Below are positions 26,601 to 38,600 of a stretch of 64,000 nucleotides of DNA, in pieces. The stretch covers positions 29,356,719 to 29,420,718 of the forward strand of contig CM056577.1 of NCBI GenBank assembly GCA_029721435.1. The letters are read 5' to 3'. The notes beneath the pieces were generated by a model. That model searched no databases. It was given only the letters and a program-made list of their open reading frames with translations, and was not told the origin of the DNA. The stretch's first letter is position 1. Every line of letters begins with the position of its first letter. The position numbers and the translations under genes were made by a program. The stretch is from Gymnothorax reevesii (taxonomy: Eukaryota > Chordata > Actinopteri > Anguilliformes > Muraenidae).

Positions 26601-29600
26601 TGCCAATATGTTTTTTTGCCAGGTTTGATGAATTTGATTTTTCTTCCTCACATGAGAAAATTCTCTCCTTCCTTAAGCAGGCTCGGTCTAAGGACTTAAG
26701 TCCAGCTATCCGTTTTGTCCGCAAACAGTTAAGGCGCATTAAAGTTAATAAGGCAGCAGGCCCGGACGGTGTTCAACCACGCACCCTAAAAGTCTGCGCT
26801 GACCAGCTGTGCTCAGTCCTCCATTCCTTGTTTTTCTCTGTCCCCGTCTTCTGCTAAACATCTGGTTTCTGGTAAACATCTCGCCCTGCTCCAAAAGCCC
26901 TGACTTTGCACATTATGGGGTGCTTCGAGAGGGTGCTTTTGGATCACCTGACTAGGCAGGTATCAGCCTTTAAGCAACCTCTCCAATATGCTTATAGGAG
27001 GGGCGTGGGAGTAGATGATGCTCTATTTATGCTTCATAATGTCTATAGTCAACTCGAAACTACTGCCAGCTCTGTCAGGATCATGTTTTTTGATTTTTCC
27101 AGTGCTTTTAATACAATACAGCCACAAATTTTAGCTAAGAAATTAATTGATTTTACATTACATAACAGTACAATTGCCTGGACTCTTAATTATCTTTTGT
27201 CCTGACCACAGTTTGTTAGACTTGACAACAAAATGTCTGACACCATCTTAACAAACACCGGAGTGCCACAGGGCACAGTTTTATCTCCTTTTTTTATTTA
27301 CTCTTTACATAGGCTGTCTATAGACATGGTCAGCCGTCCTGCTTGTTACAGAAGTTTTCCAATGACACAGCCCTGGTGGGTTTGCTCCACAAAGGCAATG
27401 ACCTTACCTACAGAAGAGAGGTCCAGTCATTTGTCAGCTGGTGTGACTCAAATTTCTTGAAGCTAAATGTTGGGAAAACTAAAGAGTTGATTATCAACTT
27501 TAGAAAGAAGATAGAGGAAGTCCTTCCCCTGTTGATTAAAGGCAAACAGATTGAAATTGTTGAGTCTAATAAATACCTTGATGTCCATCTGGACAATAAA
27601 TTAAACTGGAAAGAGAACACCTAGGCTTCACTGAAGAAGACCCAGTCCAGGCTCTCCTTTCTCAGGAAACGTAGATCTGTTAATATCTGCACAAGGCTTT
27701 TAGATGTTTTTTTTTAATCAAAGTATCCTTGCTAGTGTCCTTTATTATACTGTACTTTGCTTGAGGGGCAGCGTATCAACCGACGACAAAAACAGGATCA
27801 ACAAGATGATCAAGAGGGCTGGATCAGTTATTTGTTTAGTCCCAGAGGCACTTGAGGCCACTGTTGAGAGGAGAACCAGGTAAAAATTCAAACTGATCCC
27901 ACGTTATGAAAGTCATCGTTTGCACAATGTCTTTAAGGGTCTTGAAAGCTCGTTTAGTAAGCGATTATTGATGCCTCGGTGCTCCACTGAACGACCGAGA
28001 AAGTCTTTTGTTCCTGCAGCAGTGAGATATTTTAACAAACATGGGCACTGCTGCATAGTTCTTATCCAATATTTATCAAGTTTTTATTTATTCTTCTTCT
28101 ATTTATTTATGCATTTGTAGTATTTAATTATGTTCTTTTCTTACGTGTCCTACTTTTAGATCATGCTTCATTGGCCTTTACTGTGTTTGTTGTGCATATG
28201 ATGTTGTGTTTGTGTTGTTTGATGTCTTCGTGCTGTTTGTCGGTTGTATGACCTGGTGGTAAAACAGTTTCCCCCATGCGGGATCAATAAAGCTTCTCTT
28301 ATCTGATCTTCAGACTAGAACAGTAAAGGGTATTCATTGTCACATTTTGCGTTTCAAAATGCACCGCACTTTCTCTATTACATAAAAGTCAGGACTGCAG
28401 GCAGGCCAGTCCAGCACCCACACTCTCCTCCTGAGCAGCCATGCCTCTGTAATGCGTGCAGAATGTTGGCGCTTCTAACATAAGGCTTCCCTTTTGCACA
28501 GTAAAGGTTTCACAAAATAGCAGAGGGCATCATTTCACCACTAGTTCAAAATTTCAGGTCCAGATTTGAGGACCCCTGCTCAAGTAAGTTTTGTGTTTTA
28601 ACCCTTTGTAAACTGTGTAACTCCATCTTGATCATCGTGATTTTTGGGCGCGAGTTTGTTGTGTGATAACCAATCATATTTAGAAACAATCAATGTGTTC
28701 ATGATTAAATTGTTCACTAAAGCATAAACCTATTTACATGAGCACCAAGTTCTCCATAGTAGCCTCTTAATTAATTCACAAAGTTTTCATCTGCAGAGCA
28801 ACACCCCAAACCCTTCATCTTGGTCCAGGGTGTCACAAAAACCTGTGGGAAACACACCTCACAAATGCTTTTCAGTCTGGCATGGGACCAGTTCACTGCA
28901 TGGAAACTTAAACTTAAATACAAAAAAGTGGAAAGCCCTCTCAGCCTCGAAGAGGGCCATTCCGCGTTAAGTGCGTTACAGTTCGGACACACATTTTGAT
29001 GATAAAAATGACTACAATTTTTCATTACTTGGAGATTCCATCTTTTTTAAACATTGTTTGTGGTCCTGGGTCAGTACTCTTTCGTGGAAAGTAAGAAAAA
29101 TATCCCTCCCTCAACCAACTTTTTTGCTACAGCCTCATTTTCAGCGTTACGTGTGTTACACTCAGAGAAAAATGAAACGTTGTCACTTTTTTCAAATCCT
29201 CAAAAGTCTAAGAAGTGTGCCACTGAGTACATTTCTCTTAGATATGATTTGAATACCCCATATATCAAGTTGTTATATCAGATACTGTTGGGGATTTTAG
29301 AAATATCATAAATCTTTTAATGGGGGAATTCGGGCGTTACGTGCATTACGAAAAAAAAGGGGTATGAAGAAATCTGGGTATGAAGAACTGGGTATGACGA
29401 AATCAATTTCTGGAGCATTTTATGAACATTGAGTGATTTGTTTTTCTTTGAAATAAATATTTTTCACAAAATGAAGCGGGCCAGGAGTCCTTTCTTTGAG
29501 ATGGGTTCAGAAGGGAAGCCATTTATACCAAGGAAACCGAGACCAGTTTCTGTTGTGAAACCTTACTGTTTTTCTGTGATTGTCTTTAAGATATGAAGGA

Positions 29601-32600
29601 GCAATGCATCAAGGGAAATGTTTTTTGAAATATCTACCCCAACGAAAAGCCTAGAGACCAGTTAGGTATCACTGATTAGCCTTCCTTTTTTGTACGAAAT
29701 ACTGTCACCACTAAATCGATGCAATATCACCAGCCAACACCAGGTGGTGCTGAGTGTACACGTGTCGTCAGAACAAGGAAAAACCTCAGCACCTCGAACA
29801 CTGATCAGCTCACAAAAATGAAAGAAATTGCACATTAATGCAGACCTTACACAAATACAACTCAAAATATTGATAATCTTACTGAGAAAAGTGCAGTGAA
29901 AGATCTCAGTATCTTATAAATATGAGCACATGAAGCCCATTGTAGTGCTTTCTAAAGGCATGCATGTGCGCCACACAATTCTCATCATTTGGCAACAGTA
30001 AACAATCAATTACCTTCACATTCATGGTCTTATGGTTTTTCTTGGTCTTCTTAAGGAATTGTTTGAGGCTGCCAGATGACATATACTCGGTGATGAAAAT
30101 CACCTGCAACGAATAAGGGACAAGTTCAGAAATTCTGCGAATAAACTGAGAAGAGCAGAAAAGGCTAAGTGGACTTCACAAGGTCATGCACACCTTCCAA
30201 CCTCATCTCCCAGGAGAGATGAGGGTTTCAGCGCTTAGGGACAGGGCTGCAGCAGAGAATTCTGGGAGTTCAGGGAATTTAGGAAGAATTCATGCACTCG
30301 GCGCCCCTTTCCCAAAAAGAGGAGGGTAGACCCTGGTGGTGGGGGCTCACCAGATACTCACCCGTGCGCGGTTCTCCCTCATGTCCAGCCAGTACTTGTG
30401 GAACTTGACGATATTGGGGTGCTCCACCTGCATCAGGTTCTCGAACATCTCCTTAATCTTGTCCTGAGAGGCGAAGACATGCTGCTGTCAAACTCTTCAG
30501 TGACAAAGCGCTGATCTTGGGAACATGACCTCGTAAATCAGTTGAGGTGCCGCAAGCTGACAAAATACTTTTTATTTTTTTATTTATTTATTTTTTAAAT
30601 AAATTTGGCATCTCCAATCCCACCCGAATCTGGAAAGCCCAATTGATGAACTATGTACAAAGCTTGCTCATATGCGACCCCTTGCTGCCAACTCAGGATA
30701 GCGAAGACAGTTCACGGCTCTCCTCCGCAGCACGTGCCCGTCAGCCACTGCTTCTTATACACTCATTGGTTGAATCTGTGCAAGTTCAGAACGAGGGCGG
30801 AGGATACCCGGACAGGAACTAACTTTGATTCTTCCTGACAAGCGCCTGTCTGGCCAAGAAGAGGCGCTTGAGCAACGAACAAAGCTGTTTATTTCTATCC
30901 CCTTACCCAGCAGTCCCTTCCCAATTTGAATCCCTGTAGCGCGATGGCCAATTGTGCGCTACGCTGAAAAAGCTGCCGACCACTGGCGGCTGGTACGACC
31001 GCAGCTCGAACCCGCGACGTAATAGTCACTTCTGCACTGCAACGCAGTGCCTTAACCGAGTGAGCTATCCGGCAGCTATACTTTTTATTTTTGATGTAAC
31101 TGCATCACTGTCTAACCAGGAAGACTCCTGAGTTATGTGATCCTGAGAGATAACCATTTAGTACAGCGGATAGCCAGGTAATGGAGATTTCACACAGTCT
31201 CCGCAGCGCCAGAGTATTTTTTTCATTATTTCTTTTTTTGCATTGCCAGCCACTGCCAGTATTGTTGATAATTTTCATTGATTATTAAATATTTATTTTT
31301 GTCTGATGTTCTGTAACCACGCCCCCATCCATATAACAGTGAAGATGTTGACTGGAAAAATATCTCGTCAATGGCGGGGAAGGGGTTTAGTAAATATTTT
31401 GGTCAGTGGTGTACAGGCCTCTCAATATATATTATGTTGCCTTACAGAACGAGAGGAAGCCAAATTATCCCTGAGGAAGAGCTATGCCAGAACACAGAAC
31501 AAACAAAAACTCTATATCGAGGGTATTTGGCCTGTCAGGATATGACCTCACAACCTCCTTGAAGAGACAAAACAACCTGAACCACTGCAGTTCTCCACCA
31601 CCCAAATGGGTCAATTTGACACCTTATTAAACATCATAGCTGTGGGTCATTCAAAAGAAAATCAACCATATCTGAAACTATAGTGCCAAGGGCCCTGAAG
31701 GTTGCCAGCAGACCCAATAGGAAAAAAGTAACTAGCATCAGTCCGCAGATTCAACAGGAAGCCAACACGAATTCTTGCGAAAGAAACACATTGATTACAC
31801 GATACTGGCGTTAAAAAGCTCCAGCTCGGACATCCGCGAAAAAATTTAACCGGTTTAATTTCTTTGTGAATTTCAGCGGTGATGGCGAATGGTCCCGTAC
31901 CCCAGCAAATCAATTCACGGTTCTTCGAATCAATTTTTCTCTGCGAAGGAAGAGAACTGTTTCCTCTGCACACTTCCACGGGCCAACGCAGCTCAGTGAG
32001 AAAGGGGTTTTAGGTACCATTATCGGCAACTCGACTGAGCAGTCACACTTTTTCATGAGTTACAGACAGCAACGTTTCTGCCATTTAATATAATCTTTCA
32101 GAAGTCTAAATCATGAAATCCGATTAGATTTTTTTCTAACCTGAACTTTCACTGTCGTCTGCGGTCAATTCTTGAAGTACACGGTCTTCTCAATTCACTT
32201 CCAGTTCTTGCTCGGCCTTTCAGAAAACCATGTTTTTATGTTTTACACAACAGTGCCACCGAGTGGGTCTAATTAGTATTATTCTTTCTATTCCATGATG
32301 CTGATAACAAACATCCGAAAATGTATTTTGACCAGTTTTTTTGCCGCAATTGATCGCAAAAAAAGGTCAACCATGCAGTTACAATGCCCGTTAAAATTTT
32401 ATTTATATACGGGTAAGTGCCTAATACATAGTAAAGTCTAAAGACACTATCAAACAAGGAAATAAAATGATACATTTTGTTACATGACCTTGACCTTGAA
32501 GACGAAAGTCAAATCCAATATGGTGTGTTTGATCAACATACACGATTTGTCATTGGTATCAAATACATACCGAAAGCCAACATTAAAGGACTTTTAGGCC

Positions 32601-35600
32601 GTTTTTGTAGTTACCAGGACCTTGTTGCCCAAGGTCAAATCCAATATGTCGAAAACAACCAGCATAAATGATTTGCTATAAGTGCCCAATACATACCTAA
32701 GCTCTAAAAACAATGTTAAACAAATATGGGCCATTTTTGTCATAAAACCTTGACCTTGAGGCCCAACATCAAATTTGGCTGACTGCCTAAGAATGTTCAG
32801 CATACATGATTTTCTATAAGCGCCGCAAACATATCTGAGCTCGAATTGCCAAATTCAGCAAGTTATAGCACATTTCTACCATTTGATCTTAACGCCCAAC
32901 GTCATATTTAACTTGCCGAGAATGTTTGGCTTACGTGATTCTGTAAAGGTGCCTCACACATTACTTACTTACTTAATCCTCTTCACTCTTGCCGGAGCAT
33001 AGGGCCTCCACCAGTTTTCGCCATCGGACTCGGTTCTTTGATGCCCGTTTAATTTGGTCCCACGACATCCCAATCTCCTGATGTTCTTCGGTAACAGTCC
33101 TTTTCCATGACTTCTTGGGCCGACCCCTTTTCCTTTTACCTTGAGGATTCCACTCCAAGGCCTGCCGCGTGGTGTTATTCACGGGTTTTCTTAGGGTGTG
33201 CCCGATCCATTTCCACTTCCTTCGTCTGATGACGACTTCAACCCTTTCTTGTTTTGTTCGCTGCCACAGATCTTTATTGGCTATCCTCTCTGGCCAGAAG
33301 ATACCTAGGATGTAGCGGAGTCTGCGATTGATAAATGACTGCAGCTTCTTGATGATGTTTGAAGTCAGCCGCCACGTCTCGGAGCCGTACAAAAGAACAG
33401 ATTTCACGTTGGAGTTGAAGATTCTCAGTTTTGTCCACAAAGAAATATATTGCGATCTCCAGACAGGCCTTAGCATGTAGAACATAGATTGTGCTTTTCT
33501 ACACCTGGCCTCTACATCCTCATCTGAACCCCTGTGAGTGGTGACGATGCTACCTAGATAGGTGAAGGACTCAACTCGTTCTAATGCTTGGCCTTCACAC
33601 ATGATGTCTCCTGTGTTACTAGGGGAGTTTATCCTCATCTCTTTGGTCTTGGATGCGTTCACTTTCAGTCCTACTTTAGCAGCTTCGGTCTGGAGGGACT
33701 CAAATTTCTGGCGTGCATGGGCGACCCTTTGACTGAGTAATACTAGGTCATCAGCAAACTCTAGATCTTCTAACTTCTTAAACATGGTGAACTGTATTCC
33801 GGTCTTATTTTCACCGTATGCTTGTCTAGTGACCCAGTCTAGTGCTATTAGGAAAAGAAGAGGGCTAAGTAGACATCCCTGTCGTACACCGGTCGTCATA
33901 TCAAAAGGCTCAGTCATCCTTCCTTCATGTAGAACACTGGCCTGAAAGCCGTCGTATAGTATCTGTATCATCCTCACGATCTTTACTGGGATGCCATAGT
34001 GCTTCAAGATTTTCCACAGCATCTCACGGTCGATGGAATCGAACGCTTTTTCAAAGTCTACAAATACCATGTACAGCCCAGTGTTCCATTCAAGGGATTG
34101 TTCTACGATGATTCTAAGTGCTGTTATCTGGTCACAACATGAACGCCCACTTCGGAACCCTGCTTGTTCATCTCGGAGTTTTCCGTCTGCTGAGTCTTGC
34201 ATTCGCATCAAAATAATTCTGCTGAGTACTTTGCTAGCAATTACTAGTACCATGATGCCTCTCGAATTGGCACAATCACTAAGATCTCCTTTCTTGGGTA
34301 GCTTTACCAAAAGTCCTAGCTTCCAGTCCATAGGGATGTCCTCAGCCTCCCAGATCATATTCAATGCCACATACTGTGGCATTTAGAGCTTAGGTAAGAT
34401 GTTATAACAAATTTTTGCCATTTGACCTACACTTTGAGGCTCAAGGTCAAAATCGAACAACCAAGAATGTTTGGCATCCATGATTCCCTTTAGGTGCCTC
34501 ATACATATCTAAGCTCTTAATGTCATATTAAGCAAATTATAGCACATTTTTTTCATTTGACCTTCACCTGGATGCCCAAGGTCAAATGTGACTGACTCAC
34601 AATGTTCGGCATACCTGATTCCCTATAGGTGTCTCATACATTCCTAAGCTCAAAATGCTATATTAAGAGTTATAGCACATTTTTGCCATTTGATCTTGAG
34701 AGGCCCATGGTCAAATGTGACTCACTCACAATGTTCGGCATACCTGATTCCCTTTAGGTACCTCATACATACCTAAGCTCTAAATGCTATATTAAGAGAG
34801 TTATCGCACATTTTTGTCATTTGACCCAGACCTTACGGCTCAGGGTCTAATTCGACCAACCAACAACGCTCGGCAAGCATAATATGCTGTACATGCTCAA
34901 TTCACACCTATACCACAAATCCAATAATCAGCAAGTTACGGAACATTTTGTGGCAAAACACCCCAAAAAATGATGAAGTCCAGACACAGTGCCTATGTGG
35001 CGCAGTGAAGGAGCGATTCAATCAAAATGCTGTTTACACCATTGAAGCAGGTCATGATACTGATTCCATTGCTGTGATTAAAAAAAAAAAAAAAAATTCA
35101 TCAGACAGTTTTTGAGAAATTTGCATCTAAGTGCCAAAAATGGCAATTTGTGACATAAAAATGGCCGCCAAGTCTAAACGAACGATTCACTCAAAATAAT
35201 TTTTGCTTGGACATAAACTTGATGACCCATTTGATCACATCCCCAAATTCAAAAAAATTCATCAGACCGTTTTTGAGATACGGCTTTAAACGAACGACAT
35301 AAACGACGCCCCCGGACGCAAAGTGACGACAGTAGGTTACTGGCCTCCGGCCGGCAACCTAAAAAGGTTCCACCTGATTCCCTTGGAATCAGCTGATTTT
35401 TATGGCAAAATAACTTCATTATATTCAATGAATCCTTGCCAAATTTTACTTTGATCTTGTGAATATTTTTTGAGTGACAGGCTCTAAAAGTACATGGGAG
35501 TTAGTCAAAAATTTCTTGAGCCTCTCTAGCCTTTTTGTGCCCTGATAACTTCATGTGTATTAGAGGCAGCCACATGAAATTTTCAAAACTGAAAGACATG

Positions 35601-38600
35601 TTAGATTACTGTTGAAAACTACGATAAAATCAATTGTTTGCCTATTCTAGGTGTCACAATCCTAAACCAAACTCTGGATTTTCTTCAACGAGATTTGTTC
35701 CGTAACCAACTTCGACCTTCAACATCATGGAAACGATAAGTTTCAACAGCAAGACTGCATCAACTATGATACAGTGTAGTAAAAACAAGTATTGGAACCA
35801 TGGATGGGCCACGTATTTTCTTGTAGTTAAGTTCACCACTGAATAAGTGCATGTAATGAAAACTCCAAGAGGTCGTATCACCATGTGGGATAGGATGATG
35901 AAGAAATCAAGTTATGGCATATGACAGATCTCATTTTGATCTACAACGAGGCACATCTCCTAGCTATGATTCCTTCTGTGTCAAATAATTTTCACAATCG
36001 TCAACGCAGCGTTACACAATGTCAGCACACTCAGGAGATTGGTGAGGACTGGAGTGTGTAAATAAGCCTCTAAGGGGAGGGGATCTTAAGAAAACAACTT
36101 CAGAGGGAAATGCCATTCGATTTTTCAGTTGAGCACCTTGCCACCACATGGGCTGAGCGAGGATTTTAACATAAAGCCTCTTTCATGAAACCTTGCTGGC
36201 ATTTTCCTCCTGGCATTTTTCCCCCCATTCTTTGGCATTTCACATCATCATTACTTTTAACTTCTACTGTCTTCACTGCTTTTTGATTGCTTTAGTTTTT
36301 GATTGATTTTACATTAAAACATGCACCACTGTCCGTCGTAACAAGTATGGTGTCCTTTGCAATTGATTTGGCTGAAATATCTTAACACTGTAGGTTTATA
36401 GTTATTGCTGTGGGTTATTTTGGTCATGTGCCATGATGCTTATGTCATGTCCTGCCAAAAAATATCACTGATGCACACAAAAGGAGGGTTTGCCTGATGA
36501 AGACCACAATGCTCAAAATATTTTGATAAATTTGGGAGCAATAATATCAGTGGAAGGTACCTTCATTTGATTTTAACAATTCGATACCTTGCATTGGCTC
36601 TTGCAATGTGGGACGCAGCTGGTGTACAGTTGGGCAAGGTAACTAATTTTTTTTTTTTTCCCAAAATATTATTAGACCAGGAAGTCACTTTAGAAATATG
36701 TTTTCTTTTTAAGAGACCTGGACTCAGCAACAGCAATAACAGGAGTCATCAGAAGATGACATTTCCCCCCCCAGTCATGTCAATCCTACACCTTCAAAGA
36801 AATTCAAACAAGGATGTTGAGGTGATTTTCCTCTGCAAGGATCTGGAAGCATGTACTGGCAACATCTACAAAAGACTGTGAACCACATGTTGACAAAGGC
36901 AATAACAAAACAAGGGTCATTAATGAACATTGTTTTAGTTCTGCTCCGGAAACAAACCGAGCCCTGCGACTAAGTCCAAATCTATGTCGCTTCCATGGAA
37001 AGTAAAATAAAAATAATAATTTCAGAAATGTGAAAATATGAAAAGGCATTACTTCAGTACTTGGGTAATGCACATACAGAAATATATAATGAACGGTTTT
37101 TGAGTTCTGTTCTGGAAACAAACTTATGAGTCCAAATCCAACTCGTTTCCATGGAAACAGAAAAAAAAAAGATTTTTTTTTTCCAGAAATCTGTAAAATT
37201 AAAAGGCACCACTTCAGCATGTAGGTAATAAACATGCTAAGTTTCAGAAAGACATTAAGAACAGTTTTTGAGTTGTTCTCCAGAAACGAACCTATCTCTG
37301 TACAGGGTCCAAATGCAACTGGTTTCCATGGAAATGAAAAAAAATGATTTTCAGAAATCTGAAAATATCAAAAGGCAACACTTCAGTATGTGGGTAATAC
37401 ACATGCAAAGTTTCAGTAAGATATATTGAACGGTTTTTGAGTTCTGCACCGGAAACGGACTAGGCCTGATGCGCACACAAGATTTGTTTCCATGGAAATG
37501 GCAACAAGAGCCGTCAGGCAATGGCATATCCCTCGACCCCCCGCATTCATGGATTACCTGTTCAATTTACATGAGTAAATGTACTACGGTATATGAAATG
37601 GCAATCCAGACAATGTTGTGGTCAGACCGATACATGTTCAGTGTCCCTGTGTCAATTGTCTGTCAAGGTATGTTGGTGTAGATGTGGTCAATATCTGTGT
37701 TCTACTGTCTGTCTGAGGACATTACCTGTAGTAGTTGTGGTTGGTTGTTGATCTTGCTGTTCATGTTACCGGCACTCAGTACGAGGAAGTGGGCTCCCAA
37801 GAGTGCCATGAGTTTCCTAGCCTCACATTTTATTTATATAAAAATAATGCCGGGTGGATAACAAACATTTCAAAGGACAATAAATCAAATATAACATATT
37901 AAACTAAGTTTCACTGACACTGGTGTAGTGGGAGATTGCTTCAGAGATATTGGCCAAACAAAATTATCAGTGAACTAAGTCCACCTTCGCGCACATTTGC
38001 ATGAAAGACGTAGAAAAAAGTTTTTACAGAAACTCCTAAATGTCAAAAGGCACATATAGAAATCATGCTCAACATGTTAATCAAGCTTGGTCAAAATTAG
38101 AGAATTTAGTCCAAATTCACCCATGTTTCCATGCAAAGTGCAAAAATAAAAAATTGTAGAAATTACCAAGTACGAAAAGGCACATCCAGACATCATGCTT
38201 AACATATTTTTCAAGTTCTGTGAAGGTCGGATGTATAGCTTCTGAGAAATGGCCCGGACAAGCCAAGTTCCGTTTCACACAAGTTTCCACGGAAACCGCA
38301 AAAATGAAAAATTCCAGAAATTCCTAAGCATCAAAAGGCACATCTAGACAACATGCTCAACATATCTGTGAAGTTGCATGAAGATCGGATGCATAGTTTC
38401 CAAGGTATAGGCCCGTATTCAGAAATGACACTCAAACTAATTGAATGCGAGTGAGTAGTACTGAGTACTAAAACTTAGGCCTGTATTCAGAAACAACACT
38501 CACACTAATTGAGTGCGAGTGAGTACTAAAACTTAGTTAGTTTCAGGTTATACTAAATGAGTCAGAGGTTGTCCTTACACTCATTTGCTTTCAGAGACCT

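Larger units (their letters stand above)
32462..35361 (+). mobile_element. minisatellite-bearing hairpin-ended element E, with nested LINE
   Basis: Diverged tandem units of about 125 bp (32462-32960 and 34386-34960) each contain TGACCTTGA-like text, an AATGTTCGGCATACCTGATT word, a CCTCATACATA word and TTATAGCACATTTTTGCCAT. After the array come GACGCCCCCGGACGCAAAGT and a hairpin AGGTTACTGGCC ... GGCCGGCAACCT (35333-35360). The RTE-like LINE at 32962-34386 is inserted in the array. The 5' end is perhaps near 31676. Confidence 0.7.
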
